This document shows, piece after piece, positions 1 to 10,312 of a DNA stretch of 13,811 nt. The DNA is from Saccoglossus kowalevskii (Eukaryota > Hemichordata > Enteropneusta > Harrimaniidae), in NCBI RefSeq assembly GCF_000003605.2, contig NW_003150485.1:1-13811 (forward strand), given 5' to 3'. The position numbers and the translations under genes were made by a program. The notes under the pieces are model-generated. The model saw only the letters and a list, made by a program, of their open reading frames with translations, did not search any database and was not told where the DNA came from. Position 1 is the first letter of the stretch. Each line of letters starts with the position of its first letter.

Positions 1-30
1 TTCATCATATCTTTCATTTTAGGAGAGATT
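1..30 (-). CDS. Candidate partial exon, protein not recognised (runs off the window)
   Basis: Read on the minus strand, a pyrimidine-rich stretch ending TTTGTTCCAG (AG at 32-31) is followed by an open stretch to the window edge. If joined to the candidate exon at 239-181, whose last two bases AT are completed by the first A here, the frame continues as I-ISPKMKDMM without a stop. Agreement of acceptor, phase and open frame is the only support, and 30 bases is very short. I do not recognise the protein. The rest of this exon would lie beyond base 1. It could equally be chance open sequence in non-coding DNA. Confidence 0.3.
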
Positions 31-180
31 CTGGAACAAAGATGAAATCAAACTCGAGTCAAGTCAGATAGTCACATGTGTGTTTGTGAAATTTCATTCT
101 CATAAAAATTAATCAAACCGCTAAAAAAAATGGTTTACTGAAGTGAATAAAAACAAACTATATAGAGCACATGTACTCAC
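31..180 (-). other. Candidate 150-bp spliceosomal intron
   Basis: On the minus strand the segment opens with GTGAGTACATG, a strong 5' splice-site match at 180, and closes with TTTGTTCCAG at 31. A perfect metazoan-type branch word CTGAC lies a few tens of bases before the acceptor, in TATCTGACTTGACTCG. The segment also holds a T8 run (A8 at 123-130 on the plus strand) followed by AG, and a CACTTCAG, so other acceptors inside it are possible. The presence of all three signals in order is seen directly. That they are used is inference. Confidence 0.35.
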
Positions 181-239
181 ATGAAGAGATGATCAGTGTA
201 CTGATGAACAAGCCGAGTTTTATCAGCTTTTAACACTAC
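181..239 (-). CDS. Candidate internal exon, 59 bp, protein not recognised
   Basis: On the minus strand a pyrimidine-rich tract ending ACTCTACTTCAG (AG at 241-240) precedes 59 bases that end directly at the GTGAGT donor at 180. Only one frame is open. It reads VVLKADKTRLVHQYTDHLF plus two bases of the next codon; the other two frames stop at once (TAG) or within a few codons (TGA). The residue mix is charged and soluble-protein-like, unlike the Phe/Ile-rich translation of the T-rich DNA just upstream. That upstream part (up to 365) is therefore better read as intron than as coding. No domain is recognised. If real, the preceding exons of this minus-strand gene lie to the right, so the 13-kb array would sit in its intron or its 5' flank. 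Confidence 0.35.
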
Positions 240-583
240 CTGAAGTAGAGTATAAAGATAGAATATTTCAAAAAAAAAGATGAATATAATTGCAAGTCTA
301 CCTAGCCTACAATTTATGAAACATGTACAGATATAAAAAAACAACACAGTCATGGCTAAGTACAAAAATAATTTCTAGGAAGGAAAGAAGTGTTACCAGT
401 AATTAAAATAAAAGAATATTATACATTTGGCAGAGAAAAAAGTAATACTTCTTCAAAGTACTGTATGGATGTGTTACGATCTTTTATATATAATTGGAAA
501 ATATACGTCATAGTCACTTCACATTCAAACATCAAACGCAGCAACAATGTACCAAGACTGAAGCAGAATCACCCGACTGCACC
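240..583. other. AT-rich single-copy flank without a supported gene
   Basis: This stretch is unlike the satellite and contains A/T runs, for example nine A at 270-278. Open frames here start at non-ATG codons or read through T-rich, intron-like sequence into the candidate exon, so I do not call them genes. On the minus strand there is another acceptor-like tract, CTTCTTTCCTTCCTAG (AG at 376-375), but the sequence after it is T-rich and gives no convincing exon. The right end (about 541-583) passes abruptly into the array. Confidence 0.5.
481..490 (-). promoter_or_regulatory. TATA-box-like word facing the candidate minus-strand gene
   Basis: The minus strand reads TATATAAAAG, a full match to the TATAWAAR consensus. 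It points toward the candidate exons and lies about 90 bases from the array edge. A start near 450-460 would be expected from usual TATA spacing. In DNA this AT-rich such a word arises by chance fairly often, and I see no clear initiator or first exon, so support is weak. Confidence 0.15.
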
Positions 584-1560
584 CAAATGATCTCACTGGC
601 ACAAATACCGTTTACTGGCATTTCAGACTGTCATATACATGTATCAATAGATGCAAATGATCTCACTGGCACAAATACCGTTTACTGGCATTTCAGACTG
701 TCATATACATGTATCAATAGATGCAAATGATCTCACTGGCACAAATACCGTTCACTGGCATTTCAGACTGTCATATACATGTATCAATAGATGCAAATGA
801 TCTCACTGGCACAAATACCGTTCACTGGCATTTCAGACTGTCATATACATGTATCAATAGATGCAAATGATCTCACTGGCACAAATACCGTTCACTGTCA
901 TTTCAGACTGTCATATACATGTATCAATAGATGCAAATGATCTCACTGGCACAAATACCGTTCACTGGCATTTCAGACTGTCATATACATGTATCAATAG
1001 ATGCAAATGATCTCACTGGCACAAATACCGTTCACTGTCATTTCAGATTGTCATATACATGTATCAATAGATGCAAATGATCTCACTGGCACAAATACCG
1101 TTTACTGGCATTTCAGACTGTCATATACATGTATCAATAGATGCAAATGATCTCACTGGCACAAATACCGTTTACTGGCATTTCAGACTGTCATATACAT
1201 GTATCAATAGATGCAAATGATCTCACTGGCACAAATACCGTTCACTGGCATTTCAGACTGTCATATACATGTATCAATAGATGCAAATGATCTCACTGGC
1301 ACAAATACCGTTCACTGGCATTTCAGACTGTCATATACATGTATCAATAGATGCAAATGATCTCACTGGCACAAATACCGTTCACTGGCATTTCAGACTG
1401 TCATATACATGTATCAATAGATGCAAATGATCTCACTGGCACAAATACCGTTCACTGGCATTTCAGACTGTCATATACATGTATCAATAGATGCAAATGA
1501 TCTCACTGGCACAAATACCGTTCACTGGCATTTCAGACTGTCATATACATGTATCAATAG

Positions 1561-2051
1561 ATGCAAATGATCTCACTGGCACAAATACCGTTTACTGGCA
1601 TTTCAGACTGTCATATACATATATCAATAAATGCAAATGATCGCACTGGCACAAATACCGTTCACTGGCATTTCAGACTGTCATATACATGTATCAATAG
1701 ATGCAAATGATCGCACTGGCACAAATACCGTTCACTGGCATTTCAGACTGTCATATACATGTATCAATAGATGCAAATGATCGCACTGGCACAAATACCG
1801 TTCACTGGCATTTCAGACTGTCATATACATATATCAATAGATGCAAATGATCGCACTGGCACAAATACCGTTCACTGGCATTTCAGACTGTCATATACAT
1901 GTATCAATAGATGCAAATGATCGCACTGGCACAAATACCGTTCACTGGCATTTTCAGACTGTCATATACATATATCAATAGATGCAAATGATCGCACTGG
2001 CACAAATACCGTTCACTGGCATTTCAGACTGTCATATACATGTATCAATAG
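1561..2051. repeat. Block A copy 1 (seven monomers, 491 bp)
   Basis: In order, the block has: one monomer ending TATATCAATAA; two GATCGC monomers ending GTATCAATAG; one GATCGC monomer ending TATATCAATAG; one ending GTATCAATAG; a 71-bp monomer with CATTTTCAG and TATATCAATAG; and a last GATCGC monomer. This linked set of variants serves as the reference for the other four copies. Confidence 0.9.
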
Positions 2052-2261
2052 ATGCAAATGATCTCACTGGCACAAATACCGTTCACTGGCATTTCAGACT
2101 GTCATATACATGTATCAATAGATGCAAATGATCTCACTGGCACAAATATCGTTCACTGGCATTTCAGACTGTCATATACATGTATCAATAGATGCAAATG
2201 ATCTCACTGGCACAAATACCGTTCACTGGCATTTCAGACTGTCATATACATGTATCAATAG

Positions 2262-2752
2262 ATGCAAATGATCTCACTGGCACAAATACCGTTTACTGGC
2301 ATTTCAGACTGTCATATACATATATCAATAAATGCAAATGATCGCACTGGCACAAATACCGTTCACTGGCATTTCAGACTGTCATATACATGTATCAATA
2401 GATGCAAATGATCGCACTGGCACAAATACCGTTCACTGGCATTTCAGACTGTCATATACATGTATCAATAGATGCAAATGATCGCACTGGCACAAATACC
2501 GTTCACTGGCATTTCAGACTGTCATATACATATATCAATAGATGCAAATGATCGCACTGGCACAAATACCGTTCACTGGCATTTCAGACTGTCATATACA
2601 TGTATCAATAGATGCAAATGATCGCACTGGCACAAATACCGTTCACTGGCATTTTCAGACTGTCATATACATATATCAATAGATGCAAATGATCGCACTG
2701 GCACAAATACCGTTCACTGGCATTTCAGACTGTCATATACATGTATCAATAG
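2262..2752. repeat. Block A copy 2 (seven monomers, 491 bp)
   Basis: It has the same order of variants as copy 1, including the extra T in the sixth monomer (2612-2682). It lies 701 bases from copy 1, separated by three ordinary monomers. Confidence 0.9.
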
Positions 2753-2962
2753 ATGCAAATGATCTCACTGGCACAAATACCGTTCACTGGCATTTCAGAC
2801 TGTCATATACATGTATCAATAGATGCAAATGATCTCACTGGCACAAATACCGTTCACTGGCATTTCAGACTGTCATATACATGTATCAATAGATGCAAAT
2901 GATCTCACTGGCACAAATACCGTTCACTGGCATTTCAGACTGTCATATACATGTATCAATAG

Positions 2963-3453
2963 ATGCAAATGATCTCACTGGCACAAATACCGTTTACTGG
3001 CATTTCAGACTGTCATATACATATATCAATAAATGCAAATGATCGCACTGGCACAAATACCGTTCACTGGCATTTCAGACTGTCATATACATGTATCAAT
3101 AGATGCAAATGATCGCACTGGCACAAATACCGTTCACTGGCATTTCAGACTGTCATATACATGTATCAATAGATGCAAATGATCGCACTGGCACAAATAC
3201 CGTTCACTGGCATTTCAGACTGTCATATACATATATCAATAGATGCAAATGATCGCACTGGCACAAATACCGTTCACTGGCATTTCAGACTGTCATATAC
3301 ATGTATCAATAGATGCAAATGATCGCACTGGCACAAATACCGTTCACTGGCATTTTCAGACTGTCATATACATATATCAATAGATGCAAATGATCCCACT
3401 GGCACAAATACCGTTCACTGGCATTTCAGACTGTCATATACATGTATCAATAG
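2963..3453. repeat. Block A copy 3 (seven monomers, 491 bp)
   Basis: It has the same order of variants as copies 1 and 2. The seventh monomer (3384) carries GATCCC in place of GATCGC, a private change. The tandem 701-bp pattern ends after this copy. Confidence 0.88.
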
Positions 3454-3523
3454 ATGCAAATGATCTCACTGGCACAAATACCGTTCACTGGCATTTCAGA
3501 CTGTCATATACATGTATCAATAG

Positions 3524-4153
3524 ATGCAAATGATCTCCCTGGCACAAATACCGTTCACTGTCATTTCAGACTGTCATATACATGTATCAATAGATGCAAA
3601 TGATTTCACTGGCACAAATACCGTTCATTGGCATTTCAGACTGTCATATACATGTATCAATAGATGCAAATGATCGCACTGGCACAAATACCGTTCACTG
3701 GCATTTCAGACTGTCGTATACATGTATCAATAGATGCAAATGATCTCACTGGCACAAATACCGTTCACTGGCATTTCAGACTGTCATATACATGTATCAA
3801 TAGATGCAAATGATCTCACTGGCACAAATACCGTTCACTGGCATTTCAGACTGTCATATACATGTATCAATAGATGCAAATGATCTCACTGGCACAAATA
3901 CCGTTCACTGGCATTTCAGACTGTCATATACATGTATCGATAGATGCAAATGATCTCACTGGCACAAATACCGTTCACTGGCATTTCAGACTGTCATATA
4001 CATGTATCAATAGATGCAAATGATCTCACTGGCACAAATACAGTTTACTGGCATTTCAGACTGTCGTATACATGTATCAATAGATGCAAATGATCTCACT
4101 GGCACAAGTACCGTTCACTGGCATTTCAGACTGTCATATACATGTATCAATAG
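3524..4153. repeat. Blocks B and C, left copy (nine monomers)
   Basis: Block B (3524-3663) is a pair: a monomer with GATCTCCCTGG and CACTGTCAT, then one with GATTTCACTGG and TTCATTGG. Block C (3874-4153) has a monomer ending ATCGATAG, one ordinary monomer, one with ACAGTTTACTGG, then one with CACAAGTACC. C begins five monomers after B. The same B-to-C spacing is found at 11643-12272, about 8.1 kb away, which argues for transfer of a long segment rather than independent mutation. Confidence 0.85.
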
Positions 4154-4223
4154 ATGCAAATGATCTCACTGGCACAAATACCGTTCACTGGCATTTCAGA
4201 CTGTCATATACATGTATCAATAG

Positions 4224-4284
4224 ATCGCACTGGCACAAATACCGTTCACTGGCATTTCAGACTGTCATATACATGTATCAATAG
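4224..4284. repeat. 61-bp monomer lacking the octamer
   Basis: The junction reads CAATAGATCGCAC where CAATAGATGCAAATGATCGC is expected, so nine bases holding the octamer are gone. In the full monomer the lost segment is flanked by direct GAT repeats, the usual footprint of replication slippage. The change shifts the phase of the array and lengthens a chance open frame (4084-4284). That frame is not a gene. Confidence 0.93.
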
Positions 4285-4984
4285 ATGCAAATGATCTCAC
4301 TGGCACAAATACCGTTCACTGGCATTTCAGACTGTCATATACATGTATCAATAGATGCAAATGATCGCACTGGCACAAATACCGTTCACTGGCATTTCAG
4401 ACTGTCATATACATGTATCAATAGATGCAAATGATCGCACTGGCACAAATACCGTTCACTGGCATTTCAGACTGTCATATACATGTATCAATAGATGCAA
4501 ATGATCTCACTGGCACAAATACCGTTCACTGGCATTTCAGACTGTCATATACATGTATCAATAGATGCAAATGATCTCACTGGCACAAATACCGTTTACT
4601 GGCATTTCAGACTGTCATATACATGTATCAATAGATACAAATGATCTCACTGGCACAAATACCGTTCACTGGCATTTCAGACTGTCATATACATGTATCA
4701 ATAGATGCAAATGATCTCACTGGCACAAATACCGTTCACTGGCATTTCAGACTGTCATATACATGTATCAATAGATGCAAATGATCTCACTGGCACAAAT
4801 ACCGTTCACTGGCATTTCAGACTGTCATATACATGTATCAATAGATGCAAATGATCTCACTGGCACAAATACCGTTCACTGGCATTTCAGACTGTCATAT
4901 ACATGTATCAATAGATGCAAATGATCTCACAGGCACAAATACCGTTCACTGGCATTTCAGACTGTCATATACATGTATCAATAG

Positions 4985-5124
4985 ATGCAAATGATCTTAC
5001 TGGCACAAATACCGTTCACTGGCATTTCAGACTGTCATATACATGTATCAATAGATGCAAATGATCTCACTGGCACAAATACCGTTCACTGACATTTCAG
5101 AATGTCATATACATGTATCAATAG
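4985..5124. repeat. Block D, left copy (two monomers)
   Basis: A monomer with GATCTTACTGG is followed by one with CACTGACATTTCAGAATG. The same two-monomer combination of rare variants recurs at 9333-9472, so the two places share recent ancestry. Confidence 0.85.
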
Positions 5125-5964
5125 ATGCAAATGATCTCACTGGCACAAATACCGTTCACTGGCATTTCAGACTGTCATATACATGTATCAATAGATGCAA
5201 ATGATCTCACTGGCACAAATACCGTTCACTGGCATTTCAGACTGTCATATACATGTATCAATAGATGCAAATGATCTCACTGGCACAAATACCGTTCACT
5301 GGCATTTCAGACTGCCATATACATGTATCAATAGATGCAAATGATCTCACTGGCACAAATACCGTTCACTGGCATTTCAGACTGTCATGTACATGTATCA
5401 ATAGATGCAAATGATCTCACTGGCACAAATACCGTTCACTGGCATTTCAGACTGTCATGTACATGTATCAATAGATGCAAATGATCTCACTGGCACAAAT
5501 ACCGTTCACTGGCATTTCAGACTGTCATATACATGTATCAATAGATGCAAATGATCTCACTGGCACAAATACCGTTCACTGGCATTTCAGACTGTCATAT
5601 ACATGTATCAACAGATGCAAATGATCTCACTGGCACAAATACCGTTCACTGGCATTTCAGACTGTCATATACATGTATCAACAGATGCAAATGATCTCAC
5701 TGGCACAAATACCGTTCACTGGCATTTCAGACTGTCATATACATGTATCAATAGATGCAAATGATCTTACTGGCACAAATACCGTTCACTGGCATTTCAG
5801 ACTGTCATATACATGTATCAATAGATGCAAATGATCTCACTGGCACAAATACCGTTCACTGGCATTTCAGACTGTCATATACATGTATCAATAGATGCAA
5901 ATGATCTCACTGGCACAAATACCGTTCACTGGCATTTCAGACTGTCGTATACATGTATCAATAG

Positions 5965-6104
5965 ATGCAAATGATCTCCCTGGCACAAATACCGTTCACT
6001 GTCATTTCAGACTGTCGTATACATGTATCAATAGATGCAAATGATTTCACTGGCACAAATACCGTTCATTGGCATTTCAGACTGTCATATACATGTATCA
6101 ATAG
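5965..6104. repeat. Block B, middle copy (two monomers)
   Basis: GATCTCCCTGG with CACTGTCAT, here also with GTCGTATAC, is followed by GATTTCACTGG with TTCATTGG. This is the same pair as at 3524, but here it is not followed by the ATCGATAG marker. Confidence 0.85.
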
Positions 6105-6454
6105 ATGCAAATGATCTCACTGGCACAAATACCGTTCACTGGCATTTCAGACTGTCATATACATGTATCAATAGATGCAAATGATCTCACTGGCACAAAT
6201 ACCGTTCACTGGCATTTCAGACTGTCATATACATGTATCAATAGATGCAAATGATCTCACTGGCACAAATACTGTTCACTGGCATTTCAGACTGTCATAT
6301 ACATGTATCAATAGATGCAAATGATCTCACTGGCACAAATACCGTTCACTGGCATTTCAGACTGTCATATACATGTATCAATAGATGCAAATGATCTCAC
6401 TGGCACAAATACCGTTCACTGGCATTTCAGACTGTCATATACATGTATCAATAG

Positions 6455-6945
6455 ATGCAAATGATCTCACTGGCACAAATACCGTTCACTGGCATTTCAG
6501 ACTGTCATATACATATATCAATAAATGCAAATGATCGCACTGGCACAAATACCGTTCACTGGCATTTCAGACTGTCATATACATGTATCAATAGATGCAA
6601 ATGATCGCACTGGCACAAATACCGTTCACTGGCATTTCAGACTGTCATATACATGTATCAATAGATGCAAATGATCGCACTGGCACAAATACCGTTCACT
6701 GGCATTTCAGACTGTCATATACATATATCAATAGATGCAAATGATCGCACTGGCACAAATACCGTTCACTGGCATTTCAGACTGTCATATACATGTATCA
6801 ATAGATGCAAATGATCGCACTGGCACAAATACCGTTCACTGGCATTTTCAGACTGTCATATACATATATCAATAGATGCAAATGATCGCACTGGCACAAA
6901 TACCGTTCACTGGCATTTCAGACTGTCATATCCATATATCAATAG
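6455..6945. repeat. Block A copy 4, diverged (seven monomers, 491 bp)
   Basis: The order of variants and the 71-bp sixth monomer (6805-6875) match the other block A copies. The first monomer has TTCACTGG instead of TTTACTGG. The last (6876) ends CATATCCATATATCAATAG, a change absent from the other copies. It runs into the aberrant 76-bp monomer. Confidence 0.87.
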
Positions 6946-7021
6946 ATGTGAATGATCTCACTGGCACAAATACCGTTCACTGGCATTTCAGACTGTCATA
7001 TACATATCCATATATCAATAG
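6946..7021. repeat. 76-bp monomer with a 6-bp insertion and damaged octamer
   Basis: The monomer starts ATGTGAATGATC, so the octamer is broken at two bases. Near its end it reads CATATACATATCCATATATC, six bases longer than usual. The added bases repeat the CATATCCATATATC form of the monomer just before it (6876). A local slippage or conversion within the AT-rich part of the repeat explains both. Confidence 0.88.
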
Positions 7022-7861
7022 ATGCAAATGATCTCACTGGCACAAATACCGTTCACTGGCATTTCAGACTGTCGTATACATGTATCAATAGATGCAAATG
7101 ATCTCACTGGCACAAATACCGTTCACTGGCATTTCAGACTGTCATATACATGTATCAATAGATGCAAATGATCTCACTGGCACAAATACCGTTCACTGGC
7201 ATTTCAGACTGTCATATACATGTATCAATAGATGCAAATGATCTCACTGGCACAAATACCGTTCACTGGCATTTCAGACTGTCATATACATGTATCAATA
7301 GATGCAAATGATCTCACTGGCACAAATACCGTTCACTGGCATTTCAGACTGTCATATACATGAATCAATAGATGCAAATGATCTCACTGGCACAAATACC
7401 GTTCACTGGCATTTCAGACTGTCATATACATGTATCAATAGATGCAAATGATCTCACTGGCACAAATACCGTTCACTGGCATTTCAGACTGTCGTATACA
7501 TGTATCAATAGATGCAAATGATCTCACTGGCACAAATACCGTTCACTGGCATTTCAGACTGTCATATACATGTATCAATAGATGCAAATGATCTCACTGG
7601 CACAAATACCGTTCACTGGCATTTCAGACTGTCATATACATGTATCAATAGATGCAAATGATCTCACTGGCACAAATACCGTTCACTGGCATTTCAGACT
7701 GTCATATACATGTATCAATAGATGCAAATGATCTCACTGGCACAAATACCGTTCACTGGCATTTCAGACTGTCATATACATGTATCAATAGATGCAAATG
7801 ATCTCACTGGCACAAATACCGTTCACTGGCATTTCAGACTGTCATATACATGTATCAATAG

Positions 7862-8352
7862 ATGCAAATGATCTCACTGGCACAAATACCGTTTACTGGC
7901 ATTTCAGACTGTCATATACATATATCAATAAATGCAAATGATCGCACTGGCACAAATACCGTTCACTGGCATTTCAGACTGTCATATACATGTATCAATA
8001 GATGCAAATGATCGCACTGGCACAAATACCGTTCACTGGCATTTCAGACTGTCATATACATGTATCAATAGATGCAAATGATCGCACTGGCACAAATACC
8101 GTTCACTGGCATTTCAGACTGTCATATACATATATCAATAGATGCAAATGATCGCACTGGCACAAATACCGTTCACTGGCATTTCAGACTGTCATATACA
8201 TGTATCAATAGATGCAAATGATCGCACTGGCACAAATACCGTTCACTGGCATTTTCAGACTGTCATATACATATATCAATAGATGCAAATGATCGCACTG
8301 GCACAAATACCGTTCACTGGCATTTCAGACTGTCATATACATGTATCAATAG
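7862..8352. repeat. Block A copy 5 (seven monomers, 491 bp)
   Basis: It has the full block A variant order, including GTTTACTGG, TATATCAATAA and the extra T in the sixth monomer (8212-8282). It is closer in its marker bases to copies 1-3 than to the nearer copy 4. Confidence 0.9.
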
Positions 8353-8982
8353 ATGCAAATGATCTCACTGGCACAAATACCGTTCACTGGCATTTCAGAC
8401 TGTCATATACATGTATCAATAGATGCAAATGATCTCACTGGCACAAATACCGTTCACTGTCATTTCAGACTGTCATATACATGTATCAATAGATGCAAAT
8501 GATCTCACTGGCACAAATACCGTTCACTGGCATTTCAGACTGTCATATACATGTATCAATAGATGCAAATGATCTCACTGGCACAAATACCGTTTACTGG
8601 CATTTCAGACTGTCATATACATGTATCAATAGATGCAAATGATCGCACTGGCACAAATACCGTTCACTGGCATTTCAGACTGTCATATACATGTATCAAT
8701 AGATGCAAATGATCTCACTGGCACAAATACCGTTCACTGGCATTTCAGACTGTCATATACATGTATCAATAGATGCAAATGATCTCACTGGCACAAATAC
8801 CGTTCACTGTCATTTCAGACTGTCATATACATGTATCAATAGATGCAAATGATCTCACTGGCACAAATACCGTTCACTGGCATTTCAGACTGTCATATAC
8901 ATGTATCAATAGATGCAAATGATCTCACTGGCACAAATACCGTTTACTGGCATTTCAGACTGTCATATACATGTATCAATAG
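8353..8982. repeat. 350-bp (five-monomer) higher-order repeat, two copies
   Basis: The order ordinary, CACTGTCAT, ordinary, GTTTACTGG occupies 8353-8632 and again 8703-8982. A GATCGC monomer (8633) lies between them. The shift is exactly 350 bases. Confidence 0.8.
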
Positions 8983-9332
8983 ATGCAAATGATCTCACTG
9001 GCACAAATACCGTTCACTGTCATTTCAGACTGTCGTATACATGTATCAATAGATGCAAATGATCTCACTGGCACAAATACCGTTCACTGGCATTTCAGAC
9101 TGTCATATACATGTATCAATAGATGCAAATGATCTCACTGGCACAAATACCGTTCACTGGCATTTCAGACTGTCATATACATGTATCAATAGATGCAAAT
9201 GATCTCACTGGCACAAATACCGTTCACTGGCATTTCAGACTGTCATATACATGTATCAATAGATGCAAATGATCTCACTGGCACAAATACCGTTCACTGG
9301 CATTTCAGACTGTCATATACATGTATCAATAG

Positions 9333-9472
9333 ATGCAAATGATCTTACTGGCACAAATACCGTTCACTGGCATTTCAGACTGTCATATACATGTATCAAT
9401 AGATGCAAATGATCTCACTGGCACAAATACCGTTCACTGACATTTCAGAATGTCATATACATGTATCAATAG
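9333..9472. repeat. Block D, right copy (two monomers)
   Basis: GATCTTACTGG, then CACTGACATTTCAGAATG, match 4985-5124. The distance is 62 monomers plus the eight bases added by the length variants between them. Confidence 0.85.
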
Positions 9473-9612
9473 ATGCAAATGATCTCACTGGCACAAATAC
9501 CGTTCACTGGCATTTCAGACTGTCATATACATGTATCAATAGATGCAAATGATCTCACTGGCACAAATACCGTTCACTGGCATTTCAGACTGTCATATAC
9601 ATGTATCAATAG

Positions 9613-9892
9613 ATGCAAATGATCTCACTGGCACAAATACCGTTCACTGTCATTTCAGACTGTCGTATACATGTATCAATAGATGCAAATGATCTCACTG
9701 GCACAAATACCGTTCACTGGCATTTCAGACTGTCGTATACATGTATCAATAGATGCAAATGATCTCACTGGCACAAATACCGTTCACTGGCATTTCAGAC
9801 TGTCGTATACATGTATCAAAAGATGCAAATGATCTCACTGGCGCAAATACCGTTCACTGGCATTTCAGACTGTCGTATACATGTATCAATAG
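9613..9892. repeat. Run of four monomers with GTCGTATAC
   Basis: Four successive monomers carry GTCGTATAC in place of GTCATATAC, the first together with CACTGTCAT. The third ends ATCAAAAG and the fourth has GCGCAAATAC, both private changes. A similar run of three stands at 12833-13042, again led by CACTGTCAT. Confidence 0.8.
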
Positions 9893-10312
9893 ATGCAAAT
9901 GATCTCACTGGCACAAATACCGTTCACTGGCATTTCAGACTGTCATATACATGTATCAATAGATGCAAATGATCTCACTGGCACAAATACCGTTCACTGG
10001 CATTTCAGACTGTCATATACATGTATCAATAGATGCAAATGATCTCACTGGCACAAATACCGTCCACTGGCATTTCAGACTGTCATATACATGTATCAAT
10101 AGATGCAAATGATCTCACTGGCACAAATACCGTTCACTGTCATTTCAGACTGTCGTATACATGTATCAATAGATGCAAATGATCTCACTGGCACAAATAC
10201 CGTTCACTGGCATTTCAGACTGTCATATACATGTATCAATAGATGCAAATGATCTCACTGGCACAAATACCGTTCACTGGCATTTCAGACTGTCATATAC
10301 ATGTATCAATAG

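Larger units (their letters stand above)
1561..3383. repeat. Higher-order repeat: 701-bp (10-monomer) unit, two full copies and a partial third
   Basis: The units start at 1561, 2262 and 2963, each 701 bases apart. Each opens with a monomer carrying GTTTACTGG and the ending TATATCAATAA. Monomers with GATCGC follow, one of them 71 bp with CATTTTCAG, then three ordinary GATCTC monomers. The extra base of the 71-bp monomer explains 701 rather than 700. Copies one and two differ by very little; CAAATATC in the 2122 monomer is one private change. The third follows the pattern until the monomer at 3384, which has GATCCC where GATCGC is expected, and then the array changes type. Confidence 0.92.

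Noticed and set aside
177-365. Minus-strand open frame of 62 codons taken as one gene
   Set aside because: The first codon is TTG and the upstream half is T-rich, Phe/Ile/Leu-rich translation typical of intron DNA. Only the 181-239 part is kept, as a candidate exon.
390-590. Plus-strand open frame of 66 codons in the flank
   Set aside because: It starts at GTG, has no recognisable protein features and ends in the repeat edge. It is most likely chance.
705-714. p53-type half site at ATACATGTAT
   Set aside because: The CATG core fits, but the outer bases do not match the RRRCWWGYYY pattern at two positions.
494-730. Open frame of 78 codons running from the flank into the repeat
   Set aside because: It is made of repeat sequence. 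In ordinary monomers TGA (column 8) and TAG (column 68) close each forward frame once every three monomers, so open runs of about 50 codons arise automatically.
4084-4284. Open frame of 66 codons inside the array
   Set aside because: Its extra length comes from the nine-base deletion at 4224, which shifts the frame past a stop. No start context or conserved coding pattern is seen.
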